DNA of 64,000 bases, from NCBI RefSeq assembly GCF_001297125.1, contig NZ_LHPC01000046.1, positions 1 to 64,000 of the forward strand, in the 5' to 3' direction. Both the position numbers and the translations under genes were made by a program. Below are positions 41,251 through 50,471 of the stretch, piece after piece (the stretch's first letter is position 1; each line of letters opens with the position of its first letter). This DNA is from Pseudomonas sp. RIT-PI-q (GTDB lineage Bacteria; Pseudomonadota; Gammaproteobacteria; Pseudomonadales; Pseudomonadaceae). Below the pieces are notes generated by a model. That model saw only the letters and a list, made by a program, of their open reading frames with translations. It searched no databases and was not told the DNA's origin.

Positions 41251-41778
41251 TCATCGTGCGTTGTAAAAGGTCGCACCCTCGGGGATGTCTTTGTTGACGA
41301 ACGACATGGCCCCGATCGTGACGTTGTCCCCGATGGACAGGGTGTCGGCGATGATGCAGCTGTTGGCGCCCACGCTGACGTTGTCACCGATGACCAGGTC
41401 GTAGTTGTCCAGCCCCAGGGTCTTGATGCCGATCGTCGTGTTTTGACGGATGAAGAAATTCCGGCCGATTCTGACGCTCCCCGTGATGACCACACCGGGG
41501 AGGTGGCCTATGCGGAAGCCAGGCCCTATTTGGGCGTCGATGCTGATGTCGACGCCATATTTGAGATTGAGTTTTTGCTCCATACGCTTGGCATAGCTAC
41601 GCGCAAAAGCGTTTCCGGAATACAGGTACTGAGCCAGTCGGAACATGAACAAGTACCGGAGTGTGTTGTTTTTCCGGGTTCGCTTGAGAATGTTGCTGAT
41701 GAGTCCTATGCGGCTGCCACGTTTGTTCTTGTTCGAGATTTCTGACTGCCAATGCAATAGCAAGGTGTCGAGATTCAA
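41251..41778 (-). CDS. Hexapeptide-repeat acetyltransferase (serine acetyltransferase-like)
   Basis: 175 residues. A short helical N-terminal part (to about 75) and a left-handed beta helix built of hexapeptide repeats (ISIDAQIGPGFRIGHLPGVV, then VRIGRNFFIRQN, LVIGDNVSVGANSCIIADTL). Resembles CysE and the WcaB/colanic-acid acetyltransferases. Start TTG at 41778 is preceded by GGAGG at eight bases, better than the TTG at 41802. A soluble acetyl-CoA-dependent O-acetyltransferase, possibly for a sugar or serine; acceptor unknown. Confidence 0.7.
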   Translation of the reverse strand: MNLDTLLLHWQSEISNKNKRGSRIGLISNILKRTRKNNTLRYLFMFRLAQYLYSGNAFARSYAKRMEQKLNLKYGVDISIDAQIGPGFRIGHLPGVVITGSVRIGRNFFIRQNTTIGIKTLGLDNYDLVIGDNVSVGANSCIIADTLSIGDNVTIGAMSFVNKDIPEGATFYNAR

Positions 41779-41802
41779 AACGTGGCCCTCCGGATGAATC
41801 AA

Positions 41803-42112
41803 ACGACGCTTGGAAGCGGCCGATTGTAGCGGCTGGCCTTTGTGCTGAATACGAGGCGTATTTTCCGCTGCTACCGTCCCGGTTTAGGCAGTTATGTCCT
41901 TTTGATTGAATGCTTATGCACAACGGCCGGTCCGGCACACGCCTTTAAGATCGAAAATGTGGATCCGTTCTCATTTACTCGCAAATGACTGTTTTTCGGG
42001 TTTTTTCTGCATGTGTACGAAAATTGAACAGTAGTGTTTCAGGCCCGAAACAGGCATGGATATTGGATCCATGAAAATTTCATCAACAGAGTTATCCACA
42101 GGATGCGGCTGT
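41803..42112. other. Gene-free AT-rich spacer
   Basis: No supported gene, repeat or terminator hairpin. It must contain the promoter of the acetyltransferase gene and the 3' end of the transporter-methyltransferase transcript. Confidence 0.4.
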
Positions 42113-43342
42113 TTAAGAACGTTCTGCCAACAGAAGAAAATTGCGCGGTGTGAGCGGGGTTTCGCAGAAGGTTCCGAGGCGAATGGCGTAGCCGTTTTCG
42201 TAAAGGAAAAGTGCCGAATCAAGGACCAGCCAAAGCTCCAGCGGGCGTCGGAAAAGTCCCCGTAGCAGCTCAAGATTGCGCACCTCCGCCAATCGTTGCC
42301 AACCGGCGGCTTCGACTGCTGCCCAGTCTTGGGCGCCAATTGTGGATAACTCTTTAAGTGCGGCCAAATGGTGGCAGTAATCGGCGAAGGATTTGTCCAG
42401 CCAGACAGCGGGCAGGGACGGGGTGGGCAGGTATTCGTCAACGCCGCGCAGTTGCCGTTGCAGCAGGTCGAACGCCAGGCGGCGGGCCATGGAGGTGTCG
42501 CGTTGGCGTCGGACGCGGGCGCCCGCGGTGACGGTTTCGCTCATCGGTAGCGCGAGGTCGTCGAGGGACAGGTGTAGGTTGGAGCGCTTGGCCGAAGAGG
42601 AAATCGGCTGATACTCGGTAAGACTGATCCGGTTGTAACAGCAAGGCGCGATGGCCAACTGTTTGCAGCCTGCTGCACTGGCGAGCTGGATCAGCCGCAC
42701 ATGCAGGTCACCGCAGGCATGCAGCGCGACCGGCGTGTGGTTAGCGTTCAATAAGGCAGCGGCACCGACAGCGAGTACATCTTGCTCGACGTGCAGCGCA
42801 TGCAGATGATGGCGCTGGCTGAGCGCCTGGCCACTGGTAACCAGCGCCGGGTCGTATTCCAGGCAGGTCAGCTGTTGACCGGCCTGCAGTAGGCGCCGCC
42901 CCAGGTGACCTTTGCCTGAACACCAATCCAGCCAGTGCTTCGGCGCCTCAGAAAACTCCAGCCGACTGGCAAAGGCTTCAATCTGCTGCCACTTGCGCCC
43001 CGGCACATCGACATTCAATCGATGCCCGGCCGCTTCAAGCGCGTGGGCCGGCAATTCGCCCACGGCACTCAGCTCAAGAGATAACGCCGCCAATGAAGCA
43101 AACGGCTCCGGCGCTTCCAAAAGAGCTGGGTGGTTGTGTGCGTGCTCCGCCGCTTCCAATGAGCGCCCGCGTAGCCAAAGCGCCAATTCCGGGTAGGACG
43201 CTTCCCAAGGAAGCTGCAGATGAGTAAACGGTCGAGGCTTCCACAACGCCTGATGCGTTGTCAGAAAAGCATCCAGCGCCGTGAAACGAGCGAGTAGGGC
43301 CTCGCCCGTCAACACGTGGGAATCAACGCCCTTGGCAGGCAT
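42113..43342 (-). CDS. Class I SAM-dependent methyltransferase
   Basis: 409 residues. The SAM site is DWCSGKGHLGRRLLQAG (about 140-156) with the acidic CLEYDP after it; ALHACGDLHVRLI and IAPCCYN are the C-terminal signature seen also in GSTCD-type methyltransferases. The N-terminal 130 residues are helical and family-specific. Target unknown; the basic segment from 255 (RVRRQRDTS) may bind nucleic acid. It overlaps the hisM-like permease gene by 20 bases and is probably its last cotranscribed gene. Confidence 0.75.
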   Translation of the reverse strand: MPAKGVDSHVLTGEALLARFTALDAFLTTHQALWKPRPFTHLQLPWEASYPELALWLRGRSLEAAEHAHNHPALLEAPEPFASLAALSLELSAVGELPAHALEAAGHRLNVDVPGRKWQQIEAFASRLEFSEAPKHWLDWCSGKGHLGRRLLQAGQQLTCLEYDPALVTSGQALSQRHHLHALHVEQDVLAVGAAALLNANHTPVALHACGDLHVRLIQLASAAGCKQLAIAPCCYNRISLTEYQPISSSAKRSNLHLSLDDLALPMSETVTAGARVRRQRDTSMARRLAFDLLQRQLRGVDEYLPTPSLPAVWLDKSFADYCHHLAALKELSTIGAQDWAAVEAAGWQRLAEVRNLELLRGLFRRPLELWLVLDSALFLYENGYAIRLGTFCETPLTPRNFLLLAERS

Positions 43343-44012
43343 CGACGCGCAGCCAGCGCTCCAGCAGCTTGAAGCCGCGAACCAGCACGTAAGCCATCAG
43401 CAAGTAGAACATGCCAGCGGCGAAGAAGATCTCCACCGGCAGGTAGGTGCGGGCAATGATGGTGCGGGCCATGCCGGTCAGTTCCAGCAGGGTCACGGTG
43501 CTGGCCAGCGCGCTGGCCTTGAGCATCAGGATCACTTCGTTGCTGTAGGCCGGCAAGCCGATGCGCGCAGCTCGGGGCAGGATGATATAGACCAGCGCTT
43601 TGGCCCGGGACATGCCCAAGGCTCGCGCCGCTTCAATCTCGCCCGGCGGAATAGCCTGGATCGCGCCGCGCAGGATTTCGGCGATGTAGGCCGCCGTGTG
43701 CAAGGTCATGGTGGCAGTAGCGCACCAGAACGGATCGCGCAGGTACGGCCACATCGAGCTGTTACGGATCGCATCGAACTGCGCCAGGCCGTAGTAGACC
43801 AAAAACAGCTGAACCAGCAACGGCGTGCCGCGGAAAAAGAAGATGTAGCCGTAGGGAATTGCCCGCACGTACCAGAGCCGCGATGAGCGAGCGATGCCCA
43901 GCGGAATCGCCAGTAGCAACCCGGCAATCACGGCAATGGCCACCAGCTCCAGGGTCAGCGTCGCGCCTTGGGCCAGTTTCGGCAGCCATTTGATGATGAC
44001 TTCCCAGTTCAT
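43323..44012 (-). CDS. Polar amino acid ABC transporter permease (HisM-type)
   Basis: 229 residues, five or six membrane helices. Contains the EAA loop EIEAARALGMSRAKALVYIILP that contacts the ATPase (in parts: EIEAARALGMSR, AKALVYIILP). Start at 44012 with GAGGAG six bases upstream; the longer frame is a shadow of the preceding gene. It overlaps the HisQ-type permease by four bases and pairs with it. Confidence 0.88.
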   Translation of the reverse strand: MNWEVIIKWLPKLAQGATLTLELVAIAVIAGLLLAIPLGIARSSRLWYVRAIPYGYIFFFRGTPLLVQLFLVYYGLAQFDAIRNSSMWPYLRDPFWCATATMTLHTAAYIAEILRGAIQAIPPGEIEAARALGMSRAKALVYIILPRAARIGLPAYSNEVILMLKASALASTVTLLELTGMARTIIARTYLPVEIFFAAGMFYLLMAYVLVRGFKLLERWLRVDACQGR

Positions 44013-44704
44013 TGGGTGCTCCTCGCGAAGCCGCGAGCGGCGCGTTTTTCCATAAAGTGCATGCCGGTCATGGCCAGAATCGTCAGGCCCAGGTACATGA
44101 ACGCGGCCACCATATAGAAGGTGAACGGTTGTTTGGACACGGTTACGCCGATTTGCGCGTGACGCATGATTTCTTCCAGGCCAATGACCGACACCAGCGC
44201 GGTGTCTTTCATCAGGATCATGAACAGGTTGCCCAGGCCCGGCAGGGCGATACGCCACATCTGCGGCATGATCAGGCGGGTGAAGATGCGAAATTTCGAC
44301 AGACCCAGTGCCACGCCCGCTTCACGGTGACCTTTGGGAATCGCCAGGATCGCGCCACGAAAGACTTCCGTGGCGTAGGCGCCAAAGCACAGACCCAGCG
44401 CAATCACGCCAGCGGCAAAGGCATTCAATTCAAGGTCGGGGTTGCCGAAGAATTCGCCCAGGGCACGCATCAGGTTGACCGTGCCGAAGTAGATCAACAG
44501 CACCCAGAGCAATTCCGGGATGCCACGAACCAGTGTCGAGTAAGTGCCGCCAAGCCATTGCAGTGGCTTGTACGGGGAAGTCTTGGCCAAGGCGCCGAGC
44601 AGACCGAGCACCAGCCCCAGGCACAAGGCCGAGAGTGCCAGTTTCACAGTCATCAGCGCGCCAGCGGCGAGCGCCGGGCCGAATCCGTAGAGATCGATAG
44701 TCAT
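44009..44704 (-). CDS. Polar amino acid ABC transporter permease (HisQ-type)
   Basis: 231 residues with membrane helices from residue 10 onward, and the EAA loop HREAGVALGLSKFRIFTRLIMP (in parts: HREAGVALGLSK, FRIFTRLIMP). Forms a heterodimer with the next permease. The gene begins 78 bases after the binding protein gene, behind a hairpin (44744-44765) that probably lowers expression relative to the binding protein. Confidence 0.88.
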   Translation of the reverse strand: MTIDLYGFGPALAAGALMTVKLALSALCLGLVLGLLGALAKTSPYKPLQWLGGTYSTLVRGIPELLWVLLIYFGTVNLMRALGEFFGNPDLELNAFAAGVIALGLCFGAYATEVFRGAILAIPKGHREAGVALGLSKFRIFTRLIMPQMWRIALPGLGNLFMILMKDTALVSVIGLEEIMRHAQIGVTVSKQPFTFYMVAAFMYLGLTILAMTGMHFMEKRAARGFARSTQ

Positions 44705-44743
44705 GGATTTCTTTTCAAATCGCGGCAGGCAATGCCAGGGACT

Positions 44744-44765
44744 GGCGCCGTTAGAAAGCGGCGCC
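44744..44765 (-). terminator. Intercistronic hairpin after the binding protein gene
   Basis: GGCGCCG/CGGCGCC, a 7-bp stem without a T-run. Such a hairpin would protect the upstream mRNA and let only part of the transcripts continue into the permease genes. Confidence 0.55.
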
Positions 44766-44782
44766 GGTCCGGCAGGTCAGGA

Positions 44783-45529
44783 TCAATAGATGCTGAACGG
44801 GAAATACTTGTCGTTGATCTTCTTGTAGGTGCCGTCTTCGACGATTTCTTTCAGGGCGAGGTTCAGCTTCGCGCGGATCGGGTCGCCTTTACGCACAGCG
44901 ATACCGATCTTGTCGCTTTCTTCCACCGGATCACCTTTGAACTCATAAGGACGGCCGGCGTCGCTTTTCAGCCACTCGTAGTTGACGTACTTGTCCGCCA
45001 GGATGCCGTCCAGTCGACCGGAAGTGAGGTCGAGGTAGGCGTTTTCCTGGGTGTCGTAGAGTTTGACTTCAACGCCTTCCATGTTGTCTTCCATCCAGGT
45101 GCCGGCCAGGGTCGCGCGTTGGGCGCCGATTACTTTGCCTTGCAGCGCGGCCTTGTCGGTTTTGAAGTCGACGTCTTTCTTGGCGATGAATTGCAGCTTG
45201 TTGGAGTAGTACGGGTCGGTGAAGTCCACCGCTTGCTTACGCTCGTCGGTGATCGACATCGAGGAGATCAGGAAGTCGAATTTCTTGGCGTTCAGGGCCG
45301 GGATGATGCCGTCCCAGTCGGACGTGACCACGGTGCATTCGACTTTCATCTTGGCGCACAGGGCGTCGCCGATTTCTTTGTCGAAGCCGACGACATTGCC
45401 ACTGGCATCTTTGTTGTTGAACGGCGGGTAGGCCGCTTCGATGCCCATCTTCAAGGTCTCGGCGGCGGCACCGGCGCTGAACGCCAGGGTGACGGCGGCA
45501 GCCAGGAAGATTTTTTTGTAGTTCTGCAT
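44783..45529 (-). CDS. Periplasmic amino acid-binding protein (HisJ/ArgT/AotJ-like)
   Basis: 248 residues. Signal peptide 1-23 (ending AAA), then a type II periplasmic binding fold: LKMGIEAAYPPFNNKDASG, GFDKEIGDALCAKM, MSITDERKQAVDFTDPYY and DLTSGRLDGILADK. Sequence type suggests lysine/arginine/ornithine or histidine. GGAG precedes the start. Operon order ATPase - binding protein - permease - permease matches my memory of PA5152-PA5155. Confidence 0.88.
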   Translation of the reverse strand: MQNYKKIFLAAAVTLAFSAGAAAETLKMGIEAAYPPFNNKDASGNVVGFDKEIGDALCAKMKVECTVVTSDWDGIIPALNAKKFDFLISSMSITDERKQAVDFTDPYYSNKLQFIAKKDVDFKTDKAALQGKVIGAQRATLAGTWMEDNMEGVEVKLYDTQENAYLDLTSGRLDGILADKYVNYEWLKSDAGRPYEFKGDPVEESDKIGIAVRKGDPIRAKLNLALKEIVEDGTYKKINDKYFPFSIY

Positions 45530-45542
45530 GCGGGTAGCTCCG

Positions 45543-46316
45543 TTAGCGGTTGCTGGACATGAATTGTTTGCAGCGCGCCGAAAGCGGGTTTTCGAACACC
45601 TGCTGTGGCGATCCTTGCTCTTCTACCAGGCCCTGGTGGAGGAACACCACTTCGCTGGAGACCTGACGGGCGAAACCCATTTCATGGGTGACCAGCAGCA
45701 TGGTGCGGCCTTCTTCGGCCAATGCGCGGATGACATTAAGTACTTCCTGGACCATTTCCGGGTCAAGGGCGGAGGTGGGCTCGTCGAACAGAATCACCTT
45801 GGGCTGCATCGCCAACGTGCGGGCGATGGCCGCGCGTTGTTGCTGACCACCGGAGAGTTGCGCGGGGTAGGCGTGGCGCTTGTCGGCGATGCCGACCTTG
45901 GCCAGCAAGGCTTCGGCGACTTCGATGGCTTCGGCCTTGCTCTGGCCGAGCACGCGACGTGGGGCTTCGATGATGTTGTCGAGCACGCTCATGTGCGGCC
46001 ACAGATTAAAGTTTTGAAACACAAAACCAATCTCGCTGCGCAGGCGATTGATCTGTTTGCCGTCGGCAGCGACCAGTTCGCCGTTCTTCGCGGCTTTGAG
46101 TTTGAGTTCTTCGCCGGCCACCAGGATTTGCCCCTGGTGCGGGTTTTCCAGCAGGTTGATGCAACGCAGGAACGTGGACTTGCCGGAACCGGAGGAACCC
46201 AGGATCGAGATCACATCGCCGTCGCGGGCGGTCAGCGAGATGCCTTTGAGCACCTCAAGCGAACCGTAGCGTTTGTGCAAGTTGCGGATTTCAAGCGCGG
46301 GCGTGGCCTCAGCCAT
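45543..46316 (-). CDS. Amino acid ABC transporter ATP-binding protein (HisP-type)
   Basis: 257 residues. Walker A GSSGSGKST (38-46), Q-loop in GFVFQNFNLWPH, signature LSGGQQQR, Walker B VILFDEPTSALD, and the switch His in LLVTHEM. Powers the transporter encoded by the next three genes. First gene of the operon; GAGGAAC lies before the ATG, and the promoter must be in 46317-46400. Confidence 0.9.
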   Translation of the reverse strand: MAEATPALEIRNLHKRYGSLEVLKGISLTARDGDVISILGSSGSGKSTFLRCINLLENPHQGQILVAGEELKLKAAKNGELVAADGKQINRLRSEIGFVFQNFNLWPHMSVLDNIIEAPRRVLGQSKAEAIEVAEALLAKVGIADKRHAYPAQLSGGQQQRAAIARTLAMQPKVILFDEPTSALDPEMVQEVLNVIRALAEEGRTMLLVTHEMGFARQVSSEVVFLHQGLVEEQGSPQQVFENPLSARCKQFMSSNR

Positions 46317-46769
46317 GTGCGTTCCTCATAGTGTTTCGCTCCTGCTGTTGGTTGGCCTTCCTGGCGAGGCGGCCAAGCTAGCATAGCGTCTGAATGGCAG
46401 CCAACAGCGCTACGGGCGGTAAACGGGTGGCGTGTGGCAGGTTGTCGCATCGGTACAGCAGACTGTCGCGCTGCTATCAACCGAACAGCCGTTTGAACCC
46501 GGCCTGCCGATAAAAAGCGCGGGGCTGTTCCAAAAAAGGGCGCGATGTTGCCAGCTTTGGCGGGGTGTTGGAAGCGCTAACCGGCCAAACGTTCCTGATC
46601 CGCACTTTTATTGTGCGTCTGGCATTTTTTGGGTGTGTTTCTGGTGCGCTATTTCGTTCTAAAAGTGGGTCGCTGGGTAACGTTCTGGCGAATTGCCATT
46701 AATCTCAATGACTTGCGATGACTGCCCGGTCAGGAGGAGAGCCCCGAGACAGAGGGTTTTGTAACATTT

Positions 46770-46784
46770 TGGCGCAATTATTGC
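46770..46784 (+). promoter_or_regulatory. Candidate sigma-54 promoter before the GabP-type permease
   Basis: TGGCGCAATTATTGC matches TGGCAC-N5-TTGC at the invariant GG and GC with exact spacing, 95 bases upstream of the permease start. The rest of the 46317-46878 spacer has no gene. Nitrogen-controlled expression would fit an amino acid transporter. Confidence 0.55.
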
Positions 46785-46878
46785 GTGCAGAATCCGGAAC
46801 GCCCCGTTGGTTTCTTTTTACGAGAAGGAACACCAGGCCGGGTGGACGTCATCGCTTTTCCTTACAAAGGTAGTTTCA

Positions 46879-48270
46879 ATGAGCAGTACCCAAAGCTCCA
46901 ATGGCCTCGAACAGGGGCTCAAACCGCGTCATGTGACCATGCTGTCGATTGCCGGGGTTATCGGCGCCGGCCTGTTCGTCGGCTCGGGCCACGCCATCGC
47001 TGCAGCAGGCCCGGCCGTGCTGTTGGCCTACGCTGCCGCCGGTGCTCTGGTGGTGCTGGTCATGCGCATGCTCGGCGAAATGGCCGTCGCGTCGCCAGAC
47101 ACAGGCTCCTTCTCGACGTACGCCGATCGCGCGATCGGTCACTGGGCCGGTTTCACCATCGGCTGGTTGTACTGGTGGTTCTGGGTGCTGGTCATCCCGC
47201 TGGAAGCCAACGCCGCAGCGACTATCCTGCATGCCTGGTTCCCGAATGTGGCGATCTGGGCCTTCACATTGATCATTACTTTGCTGCTGACGGTGACCAA
47301 CCTGTTCAGTGTGAAGAATTACGGTGAGTTCGAATTCTGGTTCGCCCTGGTCAAAGTCGTGGCGATCATTGGTTTCATCGGCCTCGGCATTCTGGCGATC
47401 TTCGGCTTCTTGCCAACCAGCCAGGTCAGTGGCGTTTCGCACCTGTTTGATACCCAAGGCTTCCTGCCAAACGGCATGGGCGCGGTACTGGGCGCAATTC
47501 TGACCACCATGTTTTCCTTTATGGGCACCGAGATCGTGACCATCGCGGCCGCGGAATCGAAGAACCCTGGCCAGCAAATCTCCAAGGCCACCAACTCGGT
47601 GATCTGGCGGATCGGCTTGTTCTACCTCGTATCGATCTTCATCGTTGTGGCCCTGGTGCCATGGAACGATCCTATCCTGGCGAGCGTCGGTTCCTACCAG
47701 ACCGTGCTTGAGCGCATGGGCATCCCAAATGCCAAGCTGATCGTCGACATCGTGGTACTCGTTGCTGTGACCAGTTGCCTGAACTCGGCGCTCTACACCG
47801 CGTCGCGCATGATGTTCTCCCTGGGCAAGCGCGGTGATGCACCGGCCGTTTCCCAGCGCACCAACAAGAGCGGCACCCCTTACTGGGCCGTGATTCTGTC
47901 GACCGGCGCTGCGTTCCTTGCGGTATTCGCCAACTACGTGGCCCCGGCTGCCGTGTTCGAATTCCTGCTGGCCAGCTCCGGCGCTATCGCGCTGCTGGTG
48001 TACCTGGTGATCGCGATTTCGCAACTGCGTATGCGCAAACAGCGTATGGCTCGCGGTGAAAAAATCGCCTTCAGCATGTGGCTGTTCCCAACCCTGACCT
48101 ACGCAGTGATCGTGTTCATCGTTGGCGCACTGACCATCATGCTGTTCCAGGAAGCCCACCGCGTGGAGATCCTCGCGACCGGTTTCCTGAGTTTGCTGGT
48201 GGTGGCTGCCGGTTTGTTCGTGGCTCGCCGTCGCAAGCTGGAGAAGGTTGGCGCGGTAGTGCTGAACTGA
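46879..48270 (+). CDS. gabP: GABA permease (GabP-type), APC superfamily
   Basis: 463 residues, twelve membrane helices. AGVIGAGLFVGSGHAI in helix 1 is the APC amino acid-binding motif; GEMAVASPDTGSFSTYAD and NAALYTASRMMFSL-like NSALYTASRMMFSLGKRGDAP are typical of AAT-family permeases. Its close similarity to GabP suggests GABA/H+ symport, but related permeases for other amino acids cannot be excluded. Start at 46879 with AAAGG upstream. Terminator follows. Confidence 0.8.
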   Translation: MSSTQSSNGLEQGLKPRHVTMLSIAGVIGAGLFVGSGHAIAAAGPAVLLAYAAAGALVVLVMRMLGEMAVASPDTGSFSTYADRAIGHWAGFTIGWLYWWFWVLVIPLEANAAATILHAWFPNVAIWAFTLIITLLLTVTNLFSVKNYGEFEFWFALVKVVAIIGFIGLGILAIFGFLPTSQVSGVSHLFDTQGFLPNGMGAVLGAILTTMFSFMGTEIVTIAAAESKNPGQQISKATNSVIWRIGLFYLVSIFIVVALVPWNDPILASVGSYQTVLERMGIPNAKLIVDIVVLVAVTSCLNSALYTASRMMFSLGKRGDAPAVSQRTNKSGTPYWAVILSTGAAFLAVFANYVAPAAVFEFLLASSGAIALLVYLVIAISQLRMRKQRMARGEKIAFSMWLFPTLTYAVIVFIVGALTIMLFQEAHRVEILATGFLSLLVVAAGLFVARRRKLEKVGAVVLN

Positions 48271-48287
48271 TTCGTACCGCGTGACGC

Positions 48288-48326
48288 AAAACGGCCGCTG
48301 TCAGTGATGACAAGCGGCCGTTTTTG
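48288..48326 (+). terminator. Rho-independent terminator
   Basis: AAAACGGCCGCT and AGCGGCCGTTTTT form a 12-bp stem with T-run. Confidence 0.85.
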
Positions 48327-48362
48327 TTTCTGAAGAGGCGAGAGATGCAGCAGCGCAAACCT

Positions 48363-48495
48363 TGTAGCTGCTGGCGCAGCCTGCGTTCGGCTGCGCAGCG
48401 GTCGCAAAACCTGCGCGCGAGGTCATGCTGAGGGACCGCATGATCTGACTTCACGACTGCTGCGCAGCCGAACGCAGGCTTCGCCAGCTGCTACA
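48363..48495. repeat. Inverted repeat with 37-base arms
   Basis: Arms 48363-48399 and 48459-48495 (outer TGTAGCTGCTGGC, inner GCTGCGCAGC) match with one difference across a 59-base centre. Third type of dispersed inverted repeat in the window. Confidence 0.75.
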
Positions 48496-48522
48496 GAGGT
48501 CGCGTTATGGCTTGACCGGTGT

Positions 48523-48975
48523 TTACTCGGTCTTTTCTTCCTGCGCGTCCAGCGACTGGCGATAGCTGTCCAGCGCATTGCCGAAGTCAGTGATGAACTG
48601 CGGATCGGTCAACCACGCCTGAGCGGTGTCGCGGTCCATGCCGTCGGCCCACATGCGGTAGTCGATCAGCATGTCGGCGGCCAGGTGAGTGGCAGCCATG
48701 GCTTCGTTGTCGGCGTTTTCCATGTCCAGCAATTCTGGATGGTCGCTGATGATCTCGGCGAGATTCGACAACAAAGTCAGCAACATGTCATTGCGGCCGA
48801 TGGCTTCGGCATCACGCATTTTGCTGAACATCGCCAGGGTGTATTCCGGGATCGGCTCGCCGATGTCGCCCAGATCATCGTCCAGCGCGGCGGGTTTTCT
48901 GCCGTGGATATTGATTTGCTTGGCTTTGATCTTGGCGCGTTTGGCGCGTTTCTGTTGCTTGTTCAGGGAGGCCAT
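48523..48975 (-). CDS. Conserved hypothetical protein, tandem paralogue 2
   Basis: 150 residues. A lysine/arginine-rich N-terminus (MASLNKQQKRAKRAKIKAKQ) is followed by an acidic, helical remainder. It is paralogous to the gene directly upstream (48982-49398): same N-terminal KQQKRAxRAKxKAKQ stretch, same ...LIDYRMWADGMD / IEYRQWSAEVD segment and similar length. No known domain. The basic start could bind RNA or DNA. Six bases separate the two genes. Confidence 0.7.
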   Translation of the reverse strand: MASLNKQQKRAKRAKIKAKQINIHGRKPAALDDDLGDIGEPIPEYTLAMFSKMRDAEAIGRNDMLLTLLSNLAEIISDHPELLDMENADNEAMAATHLAADMLIDYRMWADGMDRDTAQAWLTDPQFITDFGNALDSYRQSLDAQEEKTE

Positions 48976-48981
48976 GGGAAC

Positions 48982-49398
48982 TCAGTTCGGTTTCTGTTGG
49001 GGTTGGGCTGCGATGGAGTCGGACGCCGCCACATAATCAGCCTGGAAGGCCGGCGATTCGATCCACGCCAGGGCGGCGGCTTCGTCGACCTCGGCGGACC
49101 ATTGACGGTATTCGATCAGCGCCGCGAGGATGAAGTCTGTCGCCGTTTCTTCGCCCTCCTGCTCCAGCACCAGCGCGAGCAGTGGGTGTTCGAGAAAGGC
49201 CGTGCACATGGCTTGTTGGCTGATCTTTTGCGCGTCGATCATTTCTTTGAACAGTTCAGTCAGGTCCACCGATTCAAAGTCGATGCGATCGTCGTTCGGG
49301 TCCAGCTCGACCGGCGCGGCGGCGCGTTGAGTGCGGTTCTGCTTGGCCTTGGCTTTGGCGCGGGTGGCGCGTTTTTGCTGTTTGTTGGCGGAGGCCAT
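48982..49398 (-). CDS. Conserved hypothetical protein, tandem paralogue 1
   Basis: 138 residues beginning MASANKQQKRATRAKAKAKQ. The C-terminal part has alternating acidic helices and ALIEYRQWSAEVDEAAALAW. It shares an arrangement with the next gene, so the pair arose by tandem duplication. Start at 49398 begins the shared stretch; earlier codons in the frame run over the hydrolase gene's tail. Function unknown. Confidence 0.7.
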   Translation of the reverse strand: MASANKQQKRATRAKAKAKQNRTQRAAAPVELDPNDDRIDFESVDLTELFKEMIDAQKISQQAMCTAFLEHPLLALVLEQEGEETATDFILAALIEYRQWSAEVDEAAALAWIESPAFQADYVAASDSIAAQPQQKPN

Positions 49399-49436
49399 GG
49401 GCGTCGTTCCGTATTTCGTTGAGAGGGGCAGGTCGA

Positions 49437-50402
49437 TCAACTGCGTGGCACTAGCCGCCCAGGAGTGTCGGGGGCCAGTTCGCCGGTTTGCAGCCAGGAC
49501 AATGCAATGGGCCATAGTGTGGCTTGGTATGGGCTACGAAAAAAGGCGAAATGTCCGACTTCTTCTTCGCCGATGTCTTCCGGGGCAATTCGCAGGTGGC
49601 TGTTCTGACTGCTGGTGAAGTAGCCGAGCAGGCGTTCGATAGCCGGAATCGTGCCGTAAGGGTCGTCGCTGATGCTGATGGCCAGGGTTTTCGCGGTGAC
49701 GTTGGCGAAGGGTAAGCCGCCTGTTAACGCGCGACCGCTTGGACGCTGCTCGTAACGAGACGTCGGTGTACTCCAGTCGCGGACCACGCCGGCGGGTGTG
49801 TCTTCCAGCCAGCCGAGGCGTTTTCCGGGGAAATATCCGCACAGCATCGTCACCAAGGGCATCACCAGGTGCCACTTGCCAAACATCCGCCAGCGGTGGG
49901 CGGGCGCATAGTCGCGCCAGTAAGCGAATTGCGCGCCGACCGTCACCAGATGCCGAATCAAGTGTCCGGACGCTCCCAGGCCCGCTGCACAGCCTCCAAA
50001 GCTGTGGCCGACGACATCGATGGGCTGGCCGGGGAAGTCGCGTTGAGCGCGCTTGAGCATCGCTTCAAAGTCCAGTGCGCCCCAGTCGGTCCATGAAGCC
50101 TGAAGCCCTTTCAGGGAATCGCGTCGCGATTCGCCGATGCCGCGGTAGTCATAGGTGATGACGTCGAAGCCATTGGCGAACAGGTAATCAGCGAAACGTG
50201 AGTAGTGGCGGCAGCGGACTGAGGTGGCGGCGTTGATGATCACGACCGGGCGGGTGGTGTCCTGATGCTCATGCCGCCAGCGGAAGCCGCCCAGGAGGTA
50301 GCCGTCTGCGGCAGGTTCCTTGAACGGTTCACCGGCAGTGGATGGTGGCAGCGGTAACTCGATTTGAGTGGGCGCCAGTGAAGGCATGTCCTGCAAATTC
50401 AT
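49437..50402 (-). CDS. Alpha/beta hydrolase
   Basis: 321 residues. Oxyanion region INAATSVRCRHY, DYRGIGESRRD, nucleophile elbow VGHSFGGCAAG, then catalytic Asp and His candidates (SDDPYG and GHFAFFR). Closest to the alpha/beta hydrolases annotated as serine aminopeptidase/lysophospholipase-like (Hydrolase_4 region). Start at 50402 has AAAGG ten bases before it. Substrate unknown. Confidence 0.8.
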   Translation of the reverse strand: MNLQDMPSLAPTQIELPLPPSTAGEPFKEPAADGYLLGGFRWRHEHQDTTRPVVIINAATSVRCRHYSRFADYLFANGFDVITYDYRGIGESRRDSLKGLQASWTDWGALDFEAMLKRAQRDFPGQPIDVVGHSFGGCAAGLGASGHLIRHLVTVGAQFAYWRDYAPAHRWRMFGKWHLVMPLVTMLCGYFPGKRLGWLEDTPAGVVRDWSTPTSRYEQRPSGRALTGGLPFANVTAKTLAISISDDPYGTIPAIERLLGYFTSSQNSHLRIAPEDIGEEEVGHFAFFRSPYQATLWPIALSWLQTGELAPDTPGRLVPRS

Positions 50403-50471
50403 GGCTTTTTGACCTTTGCGGGTAGCTGCCAACAATAGTCTTCGCGCGGCTTACGGACAATCCATCCGTGT

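Noticed and set aside
46432..46662. 76-codon ORF in the spacer before the GabP-type gene
   Set aside because: No ribosome binding site and no family-like sequence; the region looks regulatory.
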